DNA of 13,321 nucleotides from Acidimicrobium sp. BACL17 MAG-120823-bin42 (GTDB lineage Bacteria > Actinomycetota > Acidimicrobiia > Acidimicrobiales > Ilumatobacteraceae). The stretch lies in NCBI GenBank assembly GCA_001438985.1, contig LIAZ01000014.1, positions 1 through 13,321 of the forward strand, written 5' to 3'. The position numbers were made by a program, and so were the translations under genes. The notes under the pieces were generated by a model that worked only from the letters and a program-made list of their open reading frames with translations, was not told where the DNA came from and searched no databases. This document shows positions 1-7,064 of this stretch, one piece after another (the stretch's first letter is position 1; each line of letters starts with the position of its first letter).

Positions 1-1
1 T

Positions 2-160
2 GAGGCATGGTTGCGCTGTGGTCCGGTCAGTGCAAAGCACACGATTGTGCACGGGCGATCAATTGTTGAAAATGGTCAGCTGGTGAGCAACAAAGTCGAT
101 GAGATGTTGCGTACTCATCGCACTCTTGCTCAGCGGATGCAAGCTCACTACGTCGCTTAG
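2..160 (+). CDS. C-terminal fragment of an amidohydrolase (cytosine/8-oxoguanine deaminase-like)
   Basis: This is the last 52 codons of a gene that begins before the window, ending in TAG at 158-160. The frame reads VSAKHTIVHGRSIVENGQLV and then a basic helix around LRTHRTLAQRM. A short beta hairpin (xxVNGRxVVxxGxLV) followed by a final helix with an RHRxLAxR-like pattern is the usual end of COG0402 metal-dependent amidohydrolases, which deaminate or dechlorinate nitrogen heterocycles such as 8-oxoguanine, guanine, cytosine or triazines. The catalytic metal-binding residues lie outside the window, so the substrate cannot be named. The gene converges on glnR with only 14 bp between the stop codons and no visible terminator. 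The family call is fairly secure; the substrate is a guess. Confidence 0.6.
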   Translation, partial: EAWLRCGPVSAKHTIVHGRSIVENGQLVSNKVDEMLRTHRTLAQRMQAHYVA

Positions 161-174
161 TTCACTGCTGCAAT

Positions 175-888
175 TTAACGAGTGCCCGCAGACCATTTGG
201 ATTGGCCAAAGCGGTATCCAACACTGCGCACAGTTTGAATGAGGTTGGCGTGTTCTTCGCCAAGCTTGGCGCGCAGACGGCGAATGTGAACATCAACGGT
301 TCGTGCTCCGCCGAAATATTCATAACCCCATACTCGCGACAACAGGGTTTCGCGTGAAAACACCTTGCCAGGGTTTTGTGCGAGAAATTTCAGCAACTCA
401 TATTCCATGAAGGTGAGATCGAGTGCCTGGCCACCAAATGATGCCTGATACGTCTCGACATTAAGTACAAGCCCGCTGTATTCAATAAGCGACTCGCGGT
501 TGCCCTTAATTTCAAACCAGAACATGTGTCGAACGCGGGCTTCGAGTTCGCGTGGGTGAAATGGTGCAAGGCAGAAGTCGTCAAACAGATCGTCACGCAA
601 CTCGAGATCGGGAAGTTGACCTCCATTGACGAGCACCAAGATGCGTTCGACAGGAACATCACGTTTGCGCAACGAGCGACACAGCGACCAACCGCCTTCG
701 GGGTCTTCATCGCACATGATGATCGCCCCCGACCAGCCCTCGGCAGGCTCGCTTTTGGCGGCCTCTTCGGCAGACGACACGGCCTTCCAGCGAAATCCAG
801 CCAGGTCGAGCGTTCGTGCCATGTCAATCGGCGCAGGCGATGGAAAGACTGCGAGCATATTGCTGAGGCGGTCGGTGGTATTGGCCAT
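175..888 (-). CDS. glnR: GlnR-like orphan OmpR-family nitrogen regulator
   Basis: A 237-aa transcription factor with a receiver-like N-terminal domain (about residues 10-125) and an OmpR/PhoB winged helix (about 134-228). The DNA-binding half follows mycobacterial GlnR almost residue for residue as I recall it: LDLTFMEYELLKFLAQNPGK, FSRETLLSRVWGYEYFGG, then recognition helix ARTVDVHIRRLRAKL (about 195-209) and VRSVGYRF. The receiver part is degenerate: one Asp near residue 60 could match the atypical phosphorylation site, and the usual acidic pocket is not evident, as in GlnR, which works as a phosphorylation-independent dimer. GlnR controls ammonium assimilation genes in actinobacteria. I chose ATG at 888; a longer reading to 954 would run into glnA. 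The start lies 2 nt after the glnA TAA with no Shine-Dalgarno, so translation probably depends on coupling. No histidine kinase is adjacent. Its location behind glnA supports a nitrogen role and possible autoregulation. Confidence 0.85.
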   Translation of the reverse strand: MANTTDRLSNMLAVFPSPAPIDMARTLDLAGFRWKAVSSAEEAAKSEPAEGWSGAIIMCDEDPEGGWSLCRSLRKRDVPVERILVLVNGGQLPDLELRDDLFDDFCLAPFHPRELEARVRHMFWFEIKGNRESLIEYSGLVLNVETYQASFGGQALDLTFMEYELLKFLAQNPGKVFSRETLLSRVWGYEYFGGARTVDVHIRRLRAKLGEEHANLIQTVRSVGYRFGQSKWSAGTR

Positions 889-890
889 AG

Positions 891-2237
891 TTAGATGGAT
901 TTGAGGTAGCGGCCGAGTTCGTATTCGCTGATATGGGTTTTGTACGAACGCCATTCAGCGCGCTTGTTGCGCAGGAACCATTCAAAAATGTGATCACCAA
1001 GGGCATCAGCAACAAGTGACGAGTTCTCCATCACGCGTAATGCATCTGACAGTGATTGTGGAAGTTGTTGAATGCCCATTTTTTCTAATGCAGCATCGTC
1101 CATTTCAAATAGGTTTGCGTCTGCTTCGGTGGGCAGTTCATACCCCTGTTCAATACCGCGCATTCCTGCTGCCAAAATGACGGAGAAGGCCAAGTACGGG
1201 TTGCAGGCTGGATCGGGAGATCGGTATTCAATTCGCGTTGCCTGATCGTTCCCACGCTTCGGGATAGGAACTCGAATCAGACCACTGCGGTTATTGCGAG
1301 CCCATGAAATGTGTACCGGTGCTTCAAAGCCAGGCACGAGTCGCTTGTATGAGTTAACTGTTTGATTGGTAACCGCAGTGATTTCTGAAGCATGGCGTAA
1401 CAAGCCAGCCATAAAACTTTTGGCGGTTGGTGACAAGTTGTACGCATCGTCAGGGCTGTGAAAGGCGTTGTTCTCACCTTCGAAAAGTGAGAGATGCAAG
1501 TGCATTCCTGAGCCCTGAATTGTTTCGAGGGGCTTGGGCATAAACGTTGCGTGCACATCATGAAGTGCAGCGATTTCCTTAACAACAAATCGAAATGTCA
1601 TCACACTGTCGGCCATTGTCAGCGCATCGGTATGACGGAGATCGATTTCGTGTTGGCTCGGTGCATCTTCATGAAAGCTGTACTCGACAGGAATACTCAT
1701 GGTCTCGAGTGTGCGAATGGTTTCTTTGCGCAGTGAACTTGCAATATCGGCACTCGTCAGGTCGAAGAAACCACCTTGGTCAAGAAGAACAGGTTTGTTC
1801 GAGCCATCGGGTGGGGCGAAATAAAAGTATTCAATGTCTGGCGCGATGTAGAACGAGTAACCCTTGTCGCGCGCAGCACTGAGGTTGCGGCGCAACACCT
1901 GACGAGGATCACCATCAAAAGGAGTTCCATCTAGTTTTGCGATATCGCAAAACACGCGGGCCTCTGCACCCTTTGCATCTGCCCATGGCAACACTTCAAA
2001 TGTGTTGGCATCGGGAAGTGCAAGCACGTCACTTTCTTGCACTCGGCTGAATCCATCAATTGAAGAACCATCAAATGACATGCCGTCATTAAGCGCATTC
2101 TCCATTTCGGCGGGGCTAATCGCAAATGACTTGAGGTTGCCAAGCACATCGGTGAACCACAGGCGAACAAGGCGAATGCCACGCTCTTCAACGGTGCGAA
2201 GCACATAATCACGCTGGTGCTCATGCATGGTGGACAT
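891..2237 (-). CDS. glnA: Type I glutamine synthetase, GlnA2-like
   Basis: A 448-aa cytoplasmic enzyme that makes glutamine from glutamate, ammonia and ATP. Visible GSI signatures are FDGSSIDGF (55-63) in the N-terminal beta-grasp domain, the KPLETIQGSGMHLHLSL ATP-binding segment (235-251), NSYKRLVPG (295-303) and the glutamate-binding RSPDPACNPYLAF region (339-351). The overall text and length match mycobacterial GlnA2 (446 aa as remembered) better than GlnA1, which is longer. At the position corresponding to the adenylylated NLY tyrosine of GSI-beta enzymes, the sequence reads NLF (Phe377), so control by GlnE adenylylation is not expected. ATG 2237 is preferred over an internal ATG at 2228 because a GGAGG motif sits 12 nt upstream of it. 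The gene follows glnII after a strong hairpin and runs directly into glnR. Confidence 0.93.
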   Translation of the reverse strand: MSTMHEHQRDYVLRTVEERGIRLVRLWFTDVLGNLKSFAISPAEMENALNDGMSFDGSSIDGFSRVQESDVLALPDANTFEVLPWADAKGAEARVFCDIAKLDGTPFDGDPRQVLRRNLSAARDKGYSFYIAPDIEYFYFAPPDGSNKPVLLDQGGFFDLTSADIASSLRKETIRTLETMSIPVEYSFHEDAPSQHEIDLRHTDALTMADSVMTFRFVVKEIAALHDVHATFMPKPLETIQGSGMHLHLSLFEGENNAFHSPDDAYNLSPTAKSFMAGLLRHASEITAVTNQTVNSYKRLVPGFEAPVHISWARNNRSGLIRVPIPKRGNDQATRIEYRSPDPACNPYLAFSVILAAGMRGIEQGYELPTEADANLFEMDDAALEKMGIQQLPQSLSDALRVMENSSLVADALGDHIFEWFLRNKRAEWRSYKTHISEYELGRYLKSI

Positions 2238-2249
2238 ATCTACAGTCTG

Positions 2250-2254
2250 CCTCC
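2250..2254 (-). promoter_or_regulatory. Shine-Dalgarno site of glnA
   Basis: The minus strand reads GGAGG, 12 nt before ATG 2237. It is the strongest ribosome-binding motif noticed in the window and decides the glnA start, since the alternative ATG at 2228 would be 21 nt away. It begins immediately after the U-rich tail of the upstream hairpin, so terminator tail and ribosome site are contiguous. Confidence 0.7.
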
Positions 2255-2263
2255 ATAAATAAA

Positions 2264-2299
2264 CAACGGCACCGAAGAACCGGATCCTCGGTGCCGTTG
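2264..2299 (-). terminator. Intrinsic-terminator-like hairpin between glnII and glnA
   Basis: Perfect 12-bp inverted repeat: CAACGGCACCGA at 2264-2275 and TCGGTGCCGTTG at 2288-2299, with a 12-nt loop. Read on the minus strand, it comes 26 nt after the glnII stop and is followed by TTTATTTAT, a U-rich tail, then directly by the GGAGG of glnA. The shape is that of a rho-independent terminator for glnII. Because no room remains for a promoter between tail and glnA start, it may act as a partial terminator, a transcript-end/processing signal, or an attenuator that sets the glnII:glnA ratio. Confidence 0.75.
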
Positions 2300-2325
2300 A
2301 AGCTTATTTGCGCCTGTTTGGCGAG

Positions 2326-3423
2326 TTACTTCTTCTTCTTTTTTGGAGCAGCCTTTTTCTTAGAGGTGGCTTTCTTGGCCGCTTTCTTTGGAGCCTTTGT
2401 GCTTGCCGCAGGCAGTTTTGCCGCACCACAGACGGTCTCCATGATTAAACGCGTGACGACGTATGGGTCGACGTTGGCGTTAGGACGACGATCCTCGGCG
2501 TAGCCCTTGCCATCGCGAGCAACCTGCCATGGAATGCGAACTGACGCACCACGGTTTGACACGCCGTAGCTGAACTTGTCCCACGGGGCAGTTTCATGCT
2601 TGCCCGTGAGTCGGCTCTGAATGTCATCGCCGTAGTTGTTGACGTGTTCCATCACACGTGAACCAAGCGCGTCACATGCTGCTTCGATTGCTGCGTAGCT
2701 TTGTCGCATTGCTTTGGTCGAGAAGTTGGTGTGTGCACCAGCGCCGTTCCAGTCGCCCTTTTGTGGCTTGGCTGCATACGAGATCACCACATTGTGATCT
2801 TCGGCGATGCGATCGAGCAACCAACGACCAACGATCAGATGATCGCTCACGGTGAGTGCATCTGCTGCACCAATCTGGAACTCCCACTGACCAGGCATTA
2901 CTTCTGCGTTTGTTCCTTCAATCATGAGTCCTGCTTCCATGCAAGCCCATGTGTGTTCTTCGATGATGTCGCGTCCCATGACACGACCTGCACCAACGCC
3001 GCAGTAGTACGGGCCCTGTGGACCAGGCTCTCCACCTGCTTCAGGAAAACCATACGGGCGACCATCAAGTCGCATCATTGTGTATTCCTGTTCGATTCCG
3101 TAGATCATTCCGTGTGCTGCAAACTTTTTTGACACATCTGCGCACAATGAACGTGTATTCGTTGGGTGTGGCTTTTCGCTTTGCGCAAGCATTACTTCGC
3201 ACAGCACCAAAATGTTTTTGCCACCGCGAAGTGGGTCGGGACAGGTGAATACTGGCTTGAGCATGCAGTCTGATGCATCGCCTGTTGCCTGCTCGGTTGA
3301 TGATCCGTCGAAACCCCAGATTGGTGGAGTCTTTACGCTGTTATTGAGGATCTTTGTCTTTGATCGCAGCATCGGTGTTGGCTGATGGCCGTCGATCCAG
3401 ATGTATTCCGCTTGATATGGCAT
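2326..3423 (-). CDS. glnII: Type II (eukaryotic-like) glutamine synthetase with Lys/Ala-rich tail
   Basis: A 365-aa ATP-dependent glutamine synthetase of the GSII family, found in eukaryotes and some bacteria including streptomycetes and rhizobia. Visible GSII signatures are FDGSSTEQATGDASDC (38-53), TNTR (88-91), GIEQEY (109-114), TNAEVMPGQWEFQ (171-183), NGAGAHTNFSTK (226-237) and RPNANVDPY (313-321). The catalytic core appears complete by about residue 335. Residues 336-365 are an unusual extension made almost only of Lys, Ala, Pro, Ser and Thr (pieces such as APKKAAKKATSKKKAAPK and a final run of five Lys), like histone H1 or actinobacterial HupB tails. ATG 3423 has a good AAGG Shine-Dalgarno at 3431-3434, 7 nt upstream. 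It is the first gene of the glnII-glnA-glnR block and is divergent from nadE. GSII is not known to be adenylylated. Confidence 0.93.
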   Translation of the reverse strand: MPYQAEYIWIDGHQPTPMLRSKTKILNNSVKTPPIWGFDGSSTEQATGDASDCMLKPVFTCPDPLRGGKNILVLCEVMLAQSEKPHPTNTRSLCADVSKKFAAHGMIYGIEQEYTMMRLDGRPYGFPEAGGEPGPQGPYYCGVGAGRVMGRDIIEEHTWACMEAGLMIEGTNAEVMPGQWEFQIGAADALTVSDHLIVGRWLLDRIAEDHNVVISYAAKPQKGDWNGAGAHTNFSTKAMRQSYAAIEAACDALGSRVMEHVNNYGDDIQSRLTGKHETAPWDKFSYGVSNRGASVRIPWQVARDGKGYAEDRRPNANVDPYVVTRLIMETVCGAAKLPAASTKAPKKAAKKATSKKKAAPKKKKK

Positions 3424-3442
3424 TGCTTATCCTTCCGGTTGG

Positions 3443-3467
3443 GAATTCGGTCCATAACACCGAATTC
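3443..3467. repeat. 9-bp perfect inverted repeat in the glnII leader
   Basis: GAATTCGGT at 3443-3451 and ACCGAATTC at 3459-3467 with a 7-nt spacer (CCATAAC). It lies 20-44 nt before the glnII ATG and about 8 nt from its Shine-Dalgarno. As DNA it has the dyad geometry of an operator; as RNA it would be a short hairpin close to the ribosome site. No T-run follows on either strand, so it is not a terminator. It does not look like a GlnR box. Confidence 0.6.
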
Positions 3468-3483
3468 GGGTACGGCTTAGTCT

Positions 3484-3509
3484 CAACGATGGGGATTTCG
3501 CCCCCGTTG
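3484..3509. repeat. Second imperfect inverted repeat between glnII and nadE
   Basis: CAACG (3484-3488) pairs with CGTTG (3505-3509) and GGGG (3491-3494) with CCCC (3501-3504), leaving a 2-nt bulge and a 6-nt loop. Together with the repeat at 3443-3467 it fills much of the 133-bp divergent intergenic region. It may be a regulator site or part of a structured leader; no tail suggests termination. Confidence 0.4.
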
Positions 3510-3544
3510 CCCAAATGTGAACGCTTTGTGAAGTTGTTGACCCC

Positions 3545-3550
3545 TAGCCT
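3545..3550 (+). promoter_or_regulatory. -10 element of a probable leaderless nadE promoter
   Basis: TAGCCT fits the actinobacterial -10 consensus TANNNT and is followed by exactly 6 nt (GAAACC) and then the GTG start of nadE, so the transcript would begin at the start codon. No convincing -35 hexamer is visible, which is common for this promoter type. There is no Shine-Dalgarno before nadE. The same 7-base string CTAGCCT occurs at identical spacing before proC. Confidence 0.55.
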
Positions 3551-3556
3551 GAAACC

Positions 3557-5248
3557 GTGGCGCAGAAATCGCGAAAAGTGAGGGTGGGGTTGGCCCAGAT
3601 CAATCCACTCGTGGGCGATATTGCCGGCAATTCTCGCCGCATCCTCGATTACTACGCCACTGCTGAAGCGGCGGGATGCGACATTGTGGTGTTTCCTGAA
3701 TTGATCGTGACGGGGTATCCGCCCGAAGACCTGGTCTTGAAGCCGGGGTTCGTGAGCGCCAATCAGGCAGCCATGCGCGAAATTGCTGCCGCCACACAGT
3801 CGTGCGTAGCGGTGTTTGGGTTTGTCGATGGCCAACCTGGGTCATTGCGTAACTCTGCAGTAATTGCGAGTAACGGGGTTGTGCATGGCACCTACAACAA
3901 ACAGCTCCTGCCCAATTACAGCGTGTTTGACGAAGAGCGATACTTCGTACCAGGAGACACATTTTCATTGTTCACCATTGCTGGCATCACAGTTGGTGTC
4001 ACGATTTGCGAAGACATCTGGCAACCAGATGGTCCGGTACTTGCCCAGGCGCAAGCGGGTGCTGTGCTCAACATCAACATCAACGGCTCACCATTTCATC
4101 GGGGCAAGTTTGCCGAGCGTCAATCAATGGTGAGTGCACGAGCACAAGCAAATGGTTGCGCAATTGTCTATGTCAACCAGGTGTGTGGCCAGGATGAATT
4201 GGTATTCGATGGCGGAAGCATGGTGTTTGATCAGCGCGGTGAACTGAAATTACGGATGAATCAATACGTCGAAGATTTTGTCATCATTGATCTTGATGTG
4301 GTTGATTCAGATGTACCTGTCTCGGCTCCACTCGTTGCAGTTTCTTCGACCACACGAAGCAATTCGAACACCCATGCTGGTCACATCGCACCTCTTGCAA
4401 GTGATCTTGAACAAGTTTTGGGTGCGTTGGTGTTTGGTACACGCGATTACGTTCGAAAAAATGGATTCACCGATGTGGTCATTGGTCTGTCTGGTGGAAT
4501 CGATTCGGCTCTCGTTGCAGCGATTGCAGTCGAGGCACTTGGTGCAGAGCATGTGCATGGCGTTTCGATGCCTTCGCGATACTCAAGCGAAGGATCGCAA
4601 ACCGATGCTGCATTACTTGCACGCAACCTTGGCATTGATATGCAGACGATTTCAATCGAACCAGCGTTCTCGGCCTACCTCGATATGACTGCGCAGAGTT
4701 TTGCTGGTCGTGATGCCGATCTGACAGAGGAAAACCTGCAAAGCCGTGTTCGAGGCACAACTTTGATGGCACTGTCAAACAAGTTTGGTTGGATGGTGCT
4801 GACAACGGGTAACAAGAGCGAACTCGCTGTTGGCTATTTCACGCTGTATGGCGATTCGGTTGGTGGCTATGCCGTGATTAAGGACTTGTTGAAAACCACG
4901 GTCTACGACCTGTGTCGATTTGTTAATCAGCGGGCGGGTCGTGAATTGATTCCTGAAGCAGTGATTGTGAAGCCACCTTCTGCCGAGCTTCGTCCCGATC
5001 AACGCGATGATCAATCGTTGCCACCATATGAAGTATTGGATCCAATCTTGGAGTTGTATGTGGAGCAAGACCGCACCGCAGCAGAAATTATTGCGCTCGG
5101 CCACGATGAACACATAGTGAGGCGAATCGCTCGACTGGTTGATACCAATGAATACAAGCGACGCCAAGGAGCACCAGGTGTGCGGGTGTCGCTGAAGGCG
5201 TTTGGCAAAGACCGGCGGTTGCCAATTACGAATGCCTACCGCGGTTAA
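3557..5248 (+). CDS. nadE: Glutamine-dependent NAD+ synthetase
   Basis: A 563-aa two-domain enzyme that converts deamido-NAD+ to NAD+ with ATP, using ammonia released from glutamine. The N-terminal nitrilase-fold glutaminase (about 1-260) shows the Glu-Lys-Cys triad: E48 in FPELIVTGYPPEDL, K115 in YNKQLLPNYSVFDEERYF and C151 in TICEDIW. The C-terminal synthetase (about 280-563) has the ATP-pyrophosphatase loop SGGIDS (312-317), a TTGNKSELAVGY segment and a terminal KRRQGAPGVRVS motif. The length is normal for this form, a little shorter than the large mycobacterial version. The start is GTG 3557, set by the -10 box 6 nt upstream. It is divergent from glnII, so a glutamine producer and a glutamine consumer share a 133-bp control region. 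Its stop overlaps the stop of the convergent MFS gene. Confidence 0.95.
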   Translation: MAQKSRKVRVGLAQINPLVGDIAGNSRRILDYYATAEAAGCDIVVFPELIVTGYPPEDLVLKPGFVSANQAAMREIAAATQSCVAVFGFVDGQPGSLRNSAVIASNGVVHGTYNKQLLPNYSVFDEERYFVPGDTFSLFTIAGITVGVTICEDIWQPDGPVLAQAQAGAVLNININGSPFHRGKFAERQSMVSARAQANGCAIVYVNQVCGQDELVFDGGSMVFDQRGELKLRMNQYVEDFVIIDLDVVDSDVPVSAPLVAVSSTTRSNSNTHAGHIAPLASDLEQVLGALVFGTRDYVRKNGFTDVVIGLSGGIDSALVAAIAVEALGAEHVHGVSMPSRYSSEGSQTDAALLARNLGIDMQTISIEPAFSAYLDMTAQSFAGRDADLTEENLQSRVRGTTLMALSNKFGWMVLTTGNKSELAVGYFTLYGDSVGGYAVIKDLLKTTVYDLCRFVNQRAGRELIPEAVIVKPPSAELRPDQRDDQSLPPYEVLDPILELYVEQDRTAAEIIALGHDEHIVRRIARLVDTNEYKRRQGAPGVRVSLKAFGKDRRLPITNAYRG

Positions 5249-6420
5249 CGCGTAGCAACTTTTTTGTGTGCAGTAATCACCACGGCACCGAGCAAGCCAA
5301 ATAAGGCGCCCATCAGCGCAGGGCCACTAACACCAAATCGTTCGAAGAGCTGTGTTGCAACAATTGCCATGACTGCACGGCCAAGTGTTCCTGCACCAAG
5401 CACCCAGCCAAGGCCGGTGCCTGGGCTATTGGGAACGAGCGTTGTTGCAAGTGGCAACAGACTGACAACGGAAAATTCAAAACCAAGGAAGTACACGAAC
5501 ACGGCGATAATCCCGAGTGCAAAGTTGCCCGAGGCAACACTGAGCAAAATGCCCGCGGGAATGACAAGAAGTGCGCCAAATGCGATGCTGCGTTCTTTGC
5601 CCCAGCCATCGGTGAGTCGTGAGCTACCAATTGATGCCACAAGCTCGACGAGTCCGAGTGAAAATCCTGCGACAGCAAGTTGGGCTGCACCAAAACCAAA
5701 CTCATCTTCAAGCCAGGCGCCAAACGTAACAAACAGATTTTGTGCACTACACATAATGCAGAACATGGCAGCGACGACATACCACGACTTTCCTGTTACC
5801 CGCTGCGGCGTTGTTGCGTGGCTCTCGTGCTTAACACGCGGGGCGTTAGTCACTCGACCATAGATTGCGACCATCGAGATGATCAAACACAACACGGCAA
5901 ATGCAAAACCAACGCGCCACTGAAAAACTTCAGTAATCAAACCCATGAGCGACACACCAACGAGCAGTCCGAGTGCCCAGGCAGTTTCGGTGAGGCCTAC
6001 AATTTTTCCGCGTTGCTCATAGGGAACAAAGTCGGCAATCCATGCACCAAGTCCAAGATCGAAACTCTGTTTGGTGAGCGCCAGAACGGTGACACCAACG
6101 GCAAACAGAATTGGCGTTGTGGAAAGTGCGGCAATGGTGCAACCAAGAGCCGAACCAGCCAACCCGAGCATCATGCTGTTGCGGTGAGTGAGCCGGTCGA
6201 CTATTCGCCCAGCAAGTGGTGAACAAAAGCCGGTGAGTTCACTGGCAAAGATTGCGACGCCAAGTGTGGATAGCGAAACATCAAAACCGCGGGCAATCGT
6301 GGCAAGAAACAGCGGCGCAAATCGATACGCAGCGTTGGCAACAAGTCGGGCAAACGTGACGATCGTGATGTTGCGACGAATTTCAGAATCAAAAGACTCA
6401 TCAAGTAGTCGGTGCAACAC
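5245..6420 (-). CDS. Major facilitator superfamily transporter
   Basis: A 391-aa integral membrane protein, the usual length for a 12-helix MFS carrier with two six-helix halves. The motif-A-like loop GRIVDRLTHRN (71-81) between helices 2 and 3 and a second copy DGWGKERS (271-278) in the other half support the family. A basic cytoplasmic loop (about 190-212, VKHESHATTPQRVTGK) separates the halves, and EQRGKIVGLTETAWALG (135-151) looks like a helix 4-5 motif. The start is GTG 6420, only 2 nt after the stop of the histidine phosphatase gene, so the two are probably translated in a coupled way. The stop interlocks with that of nadE in TTAA (5245-5248), leaving no space for a terminator. The substrate cannot be read from the sequence; a drug/metabolite exporter or sugar-type carrier are both possible. 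Confidence 0.85.
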   Translation of the reverse strand: MLHRLLDESFDSEIRRNITIVTFARLVANAAYRFAPLFLATIARGFDVSLSTLGVAIFASELTGFCSPLAGRIVDRLTHRNSMMLGLAGSALGCTIAALSTTPILFAVGVTVLALTKQSFDLGLGAWIADFVPYEQRGKIVGLTETAWALGLLVGVSLMGLITEVFQWRVGFAFAVLCLIISMVAIYGRVTNAPRVKHESHATTPQRVTGKSWYVVAAMFCIMCSAQNLFVTFGAWLEDEFGFGAAQLAVAGFSLGLVELVASIGSSRLTDGWGKERSIAFGALLVIPAGILLSVASGNFALGIIAVFVYFLGFEFSVVSLLPLATTLVPNSPGTGLGWVLGAGTLGRAVMAIVATQLFERFGVSGPALMGALFGLLGAVVITAHKKVATR

Positions 6421-6422
6421 GG

Positions 6423-7028
6423 TTACAGCGATTCAGTCGTCAGGTCGTCGTCAACGAGTGTGACAAGTTCGCCAGCGGTGATGCGATTGTCGTGGTGAAC
6501 GTGAAACCAGCAGCCGCCAAGATTCGGTAGGCGAGGGTTTGACGCACCCAGCACATGTCGCAAGGTGCGAATAACCCCGCTGTGACTGATGATCAGAGCC
6601 GAGCCACCAGCACATCGTGCGCCGATATCTACGAATGCATTCGTGAGTCGGGAAATGATGTGTTCATCCGATTCGAAACCCTCTGGCTTGTTCCGAGCAG
6701 CAAGAAATCCAGGCCACTGCTCTTCAATCTGGGCGCGAGTGAGTCCTTCCCATGGGCCAACATGAGTCTCTTGGAGACGCTCATCAGTTTCGACTGGACC
6801 AATGCCATGGGTTTCAGAAATGATCTGTGCGGTATGCAGTGCACGCGTGAGTGTGCTTGACGCGATGTAATCAAACGTGCCCAATCGTTGTGCAGCCTGT
6901 TGGGCCTGAGCAATACCGAGATCACTCAACTCAATATCAGCGCGACCTTGCCAGCGCTCTTCAACATTCCACAGTGATTGCCCGTGTCGAATCACAAGCA
7001 GATTTGCAACAACATTGGTGGCAGACAC
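6423..7028 (-). CDS. Histidine phosphatase superfamily protein (phosphoglycerate mutase-like)
   Basis: A 201-aa cytoplasmic phosphatase of the branch-1 histidine phosphatase superfamily. It has the catalytic RHG motif (R14-H15-G16 in LVIRHGQSLWN), R62 in SSTLTRALHTA, the acid-base E87 in RLQETHVGPWEGLT and the second His, H149, in IISHSGVIRTL. The segment around ETHVGPWEGLTRAQI resembles mycobacterial glucosyl-3-phosphoglycerate phosphatase and GpmB-type enzymes, so a small phosphorylated metabolite is the likely substrate, but the sequence does not show which. I chose GTG 7028: an ATG at 7073 would make the gene overlap the divergent moaD-like gene and extend past the fold, while a TACCCT -10 box sits 8 nt before GTG 7028. 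It leads a two-gene unit with the MFS transporter. Confidence 0.85.
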   Translation of the reverse strand: MSATNVVANLLVIRHGQSLWNVEERWQGRADIELSDLGIAQAQQAAQRLGTFDYIASSTLTRALHTAQIISETHGIGPVETDERLQETHVGPWEGLTRAQIEEQWPGFLAARNKPEGFESDEHIISRLTNAFVDIGARCAGGSALIISHSGVIRTLRHVLGASNPRLPNLGGCWFHVHHDNRITAGELVTLVDDDLTTESL

Positions 7029-7036
7029 GTCAACGC

Positions 7037-7042
7037 AGGGTA
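7037..7042 (-). promoter_or_regulatory. -10 element of the histidine phosphatase promoter
   Basis: The minus strand reads TACCCT (TANNNT), then 8 nt (GCGTTGAC), then GTG 7028. Transcription would start at or 1-2 nt before the start codon. It stands back to back with the moaD-like -10 box at 7053-7058. Confidence 0.4.
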
Positions 7043-7052
7043 GTGGCAAAGG

Positions 7053-7058
7053 TACGCT
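7053..7058 (+). promoter_or_regulatory. -10 element of a leaderless moaD-like promoter
   Basis: TACGCT (TANNNT) followed by exactly 6 nt (GAGTTG) and GTG 7065. It decides the start in favour of GTG 7065 over the in-frame TTG at 7062. Only 10 bp separate it from the oppositely directed -10 box at 7037-7042. Confidence 0.5.
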
Positions 7059-7064
7059 GAGTTG

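Noticed and set aside
889..954. A 22-residue N-terminal extension of the GlnR-like protein starting at 954
   Set aside because: It lies wholly inside the glnA 3' end in another frame and has no ribosome site. ATG 888, 2 nt after the glnA stop, begins where the GlnR fold begins.
2329..2418. Frameshift or sequencing error as the cause of the Lys-rich GSII tail
   Set aside because: The core runs into the tail without a break, and the tail uses varied codons for a consistent Lys/Ala/Pro composition, which is not what an out-of-frame read would give.
3537..3542. TTGACC as a -35 box for nadE
   Set aside because: It is only 2 nt from the TAGCCT -10 box, far too close to act as the -35.
3341..3835. 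A 164-codon minus-strand open frame spanning the glnII start, the divergent promoter and the nadE 5' end
   Set aside because: It overlaps two certain genes and their control region, and no domain is recognised.
5264..5863. A 199-codon plus-strand open frame antisense to the MFS gene
   Set aside because: It is Ser/Pro/Thr-rich with no recognisable domain, while the opposite strand encodes a clear 12-helix transporter. It is a codon-bias shadow.
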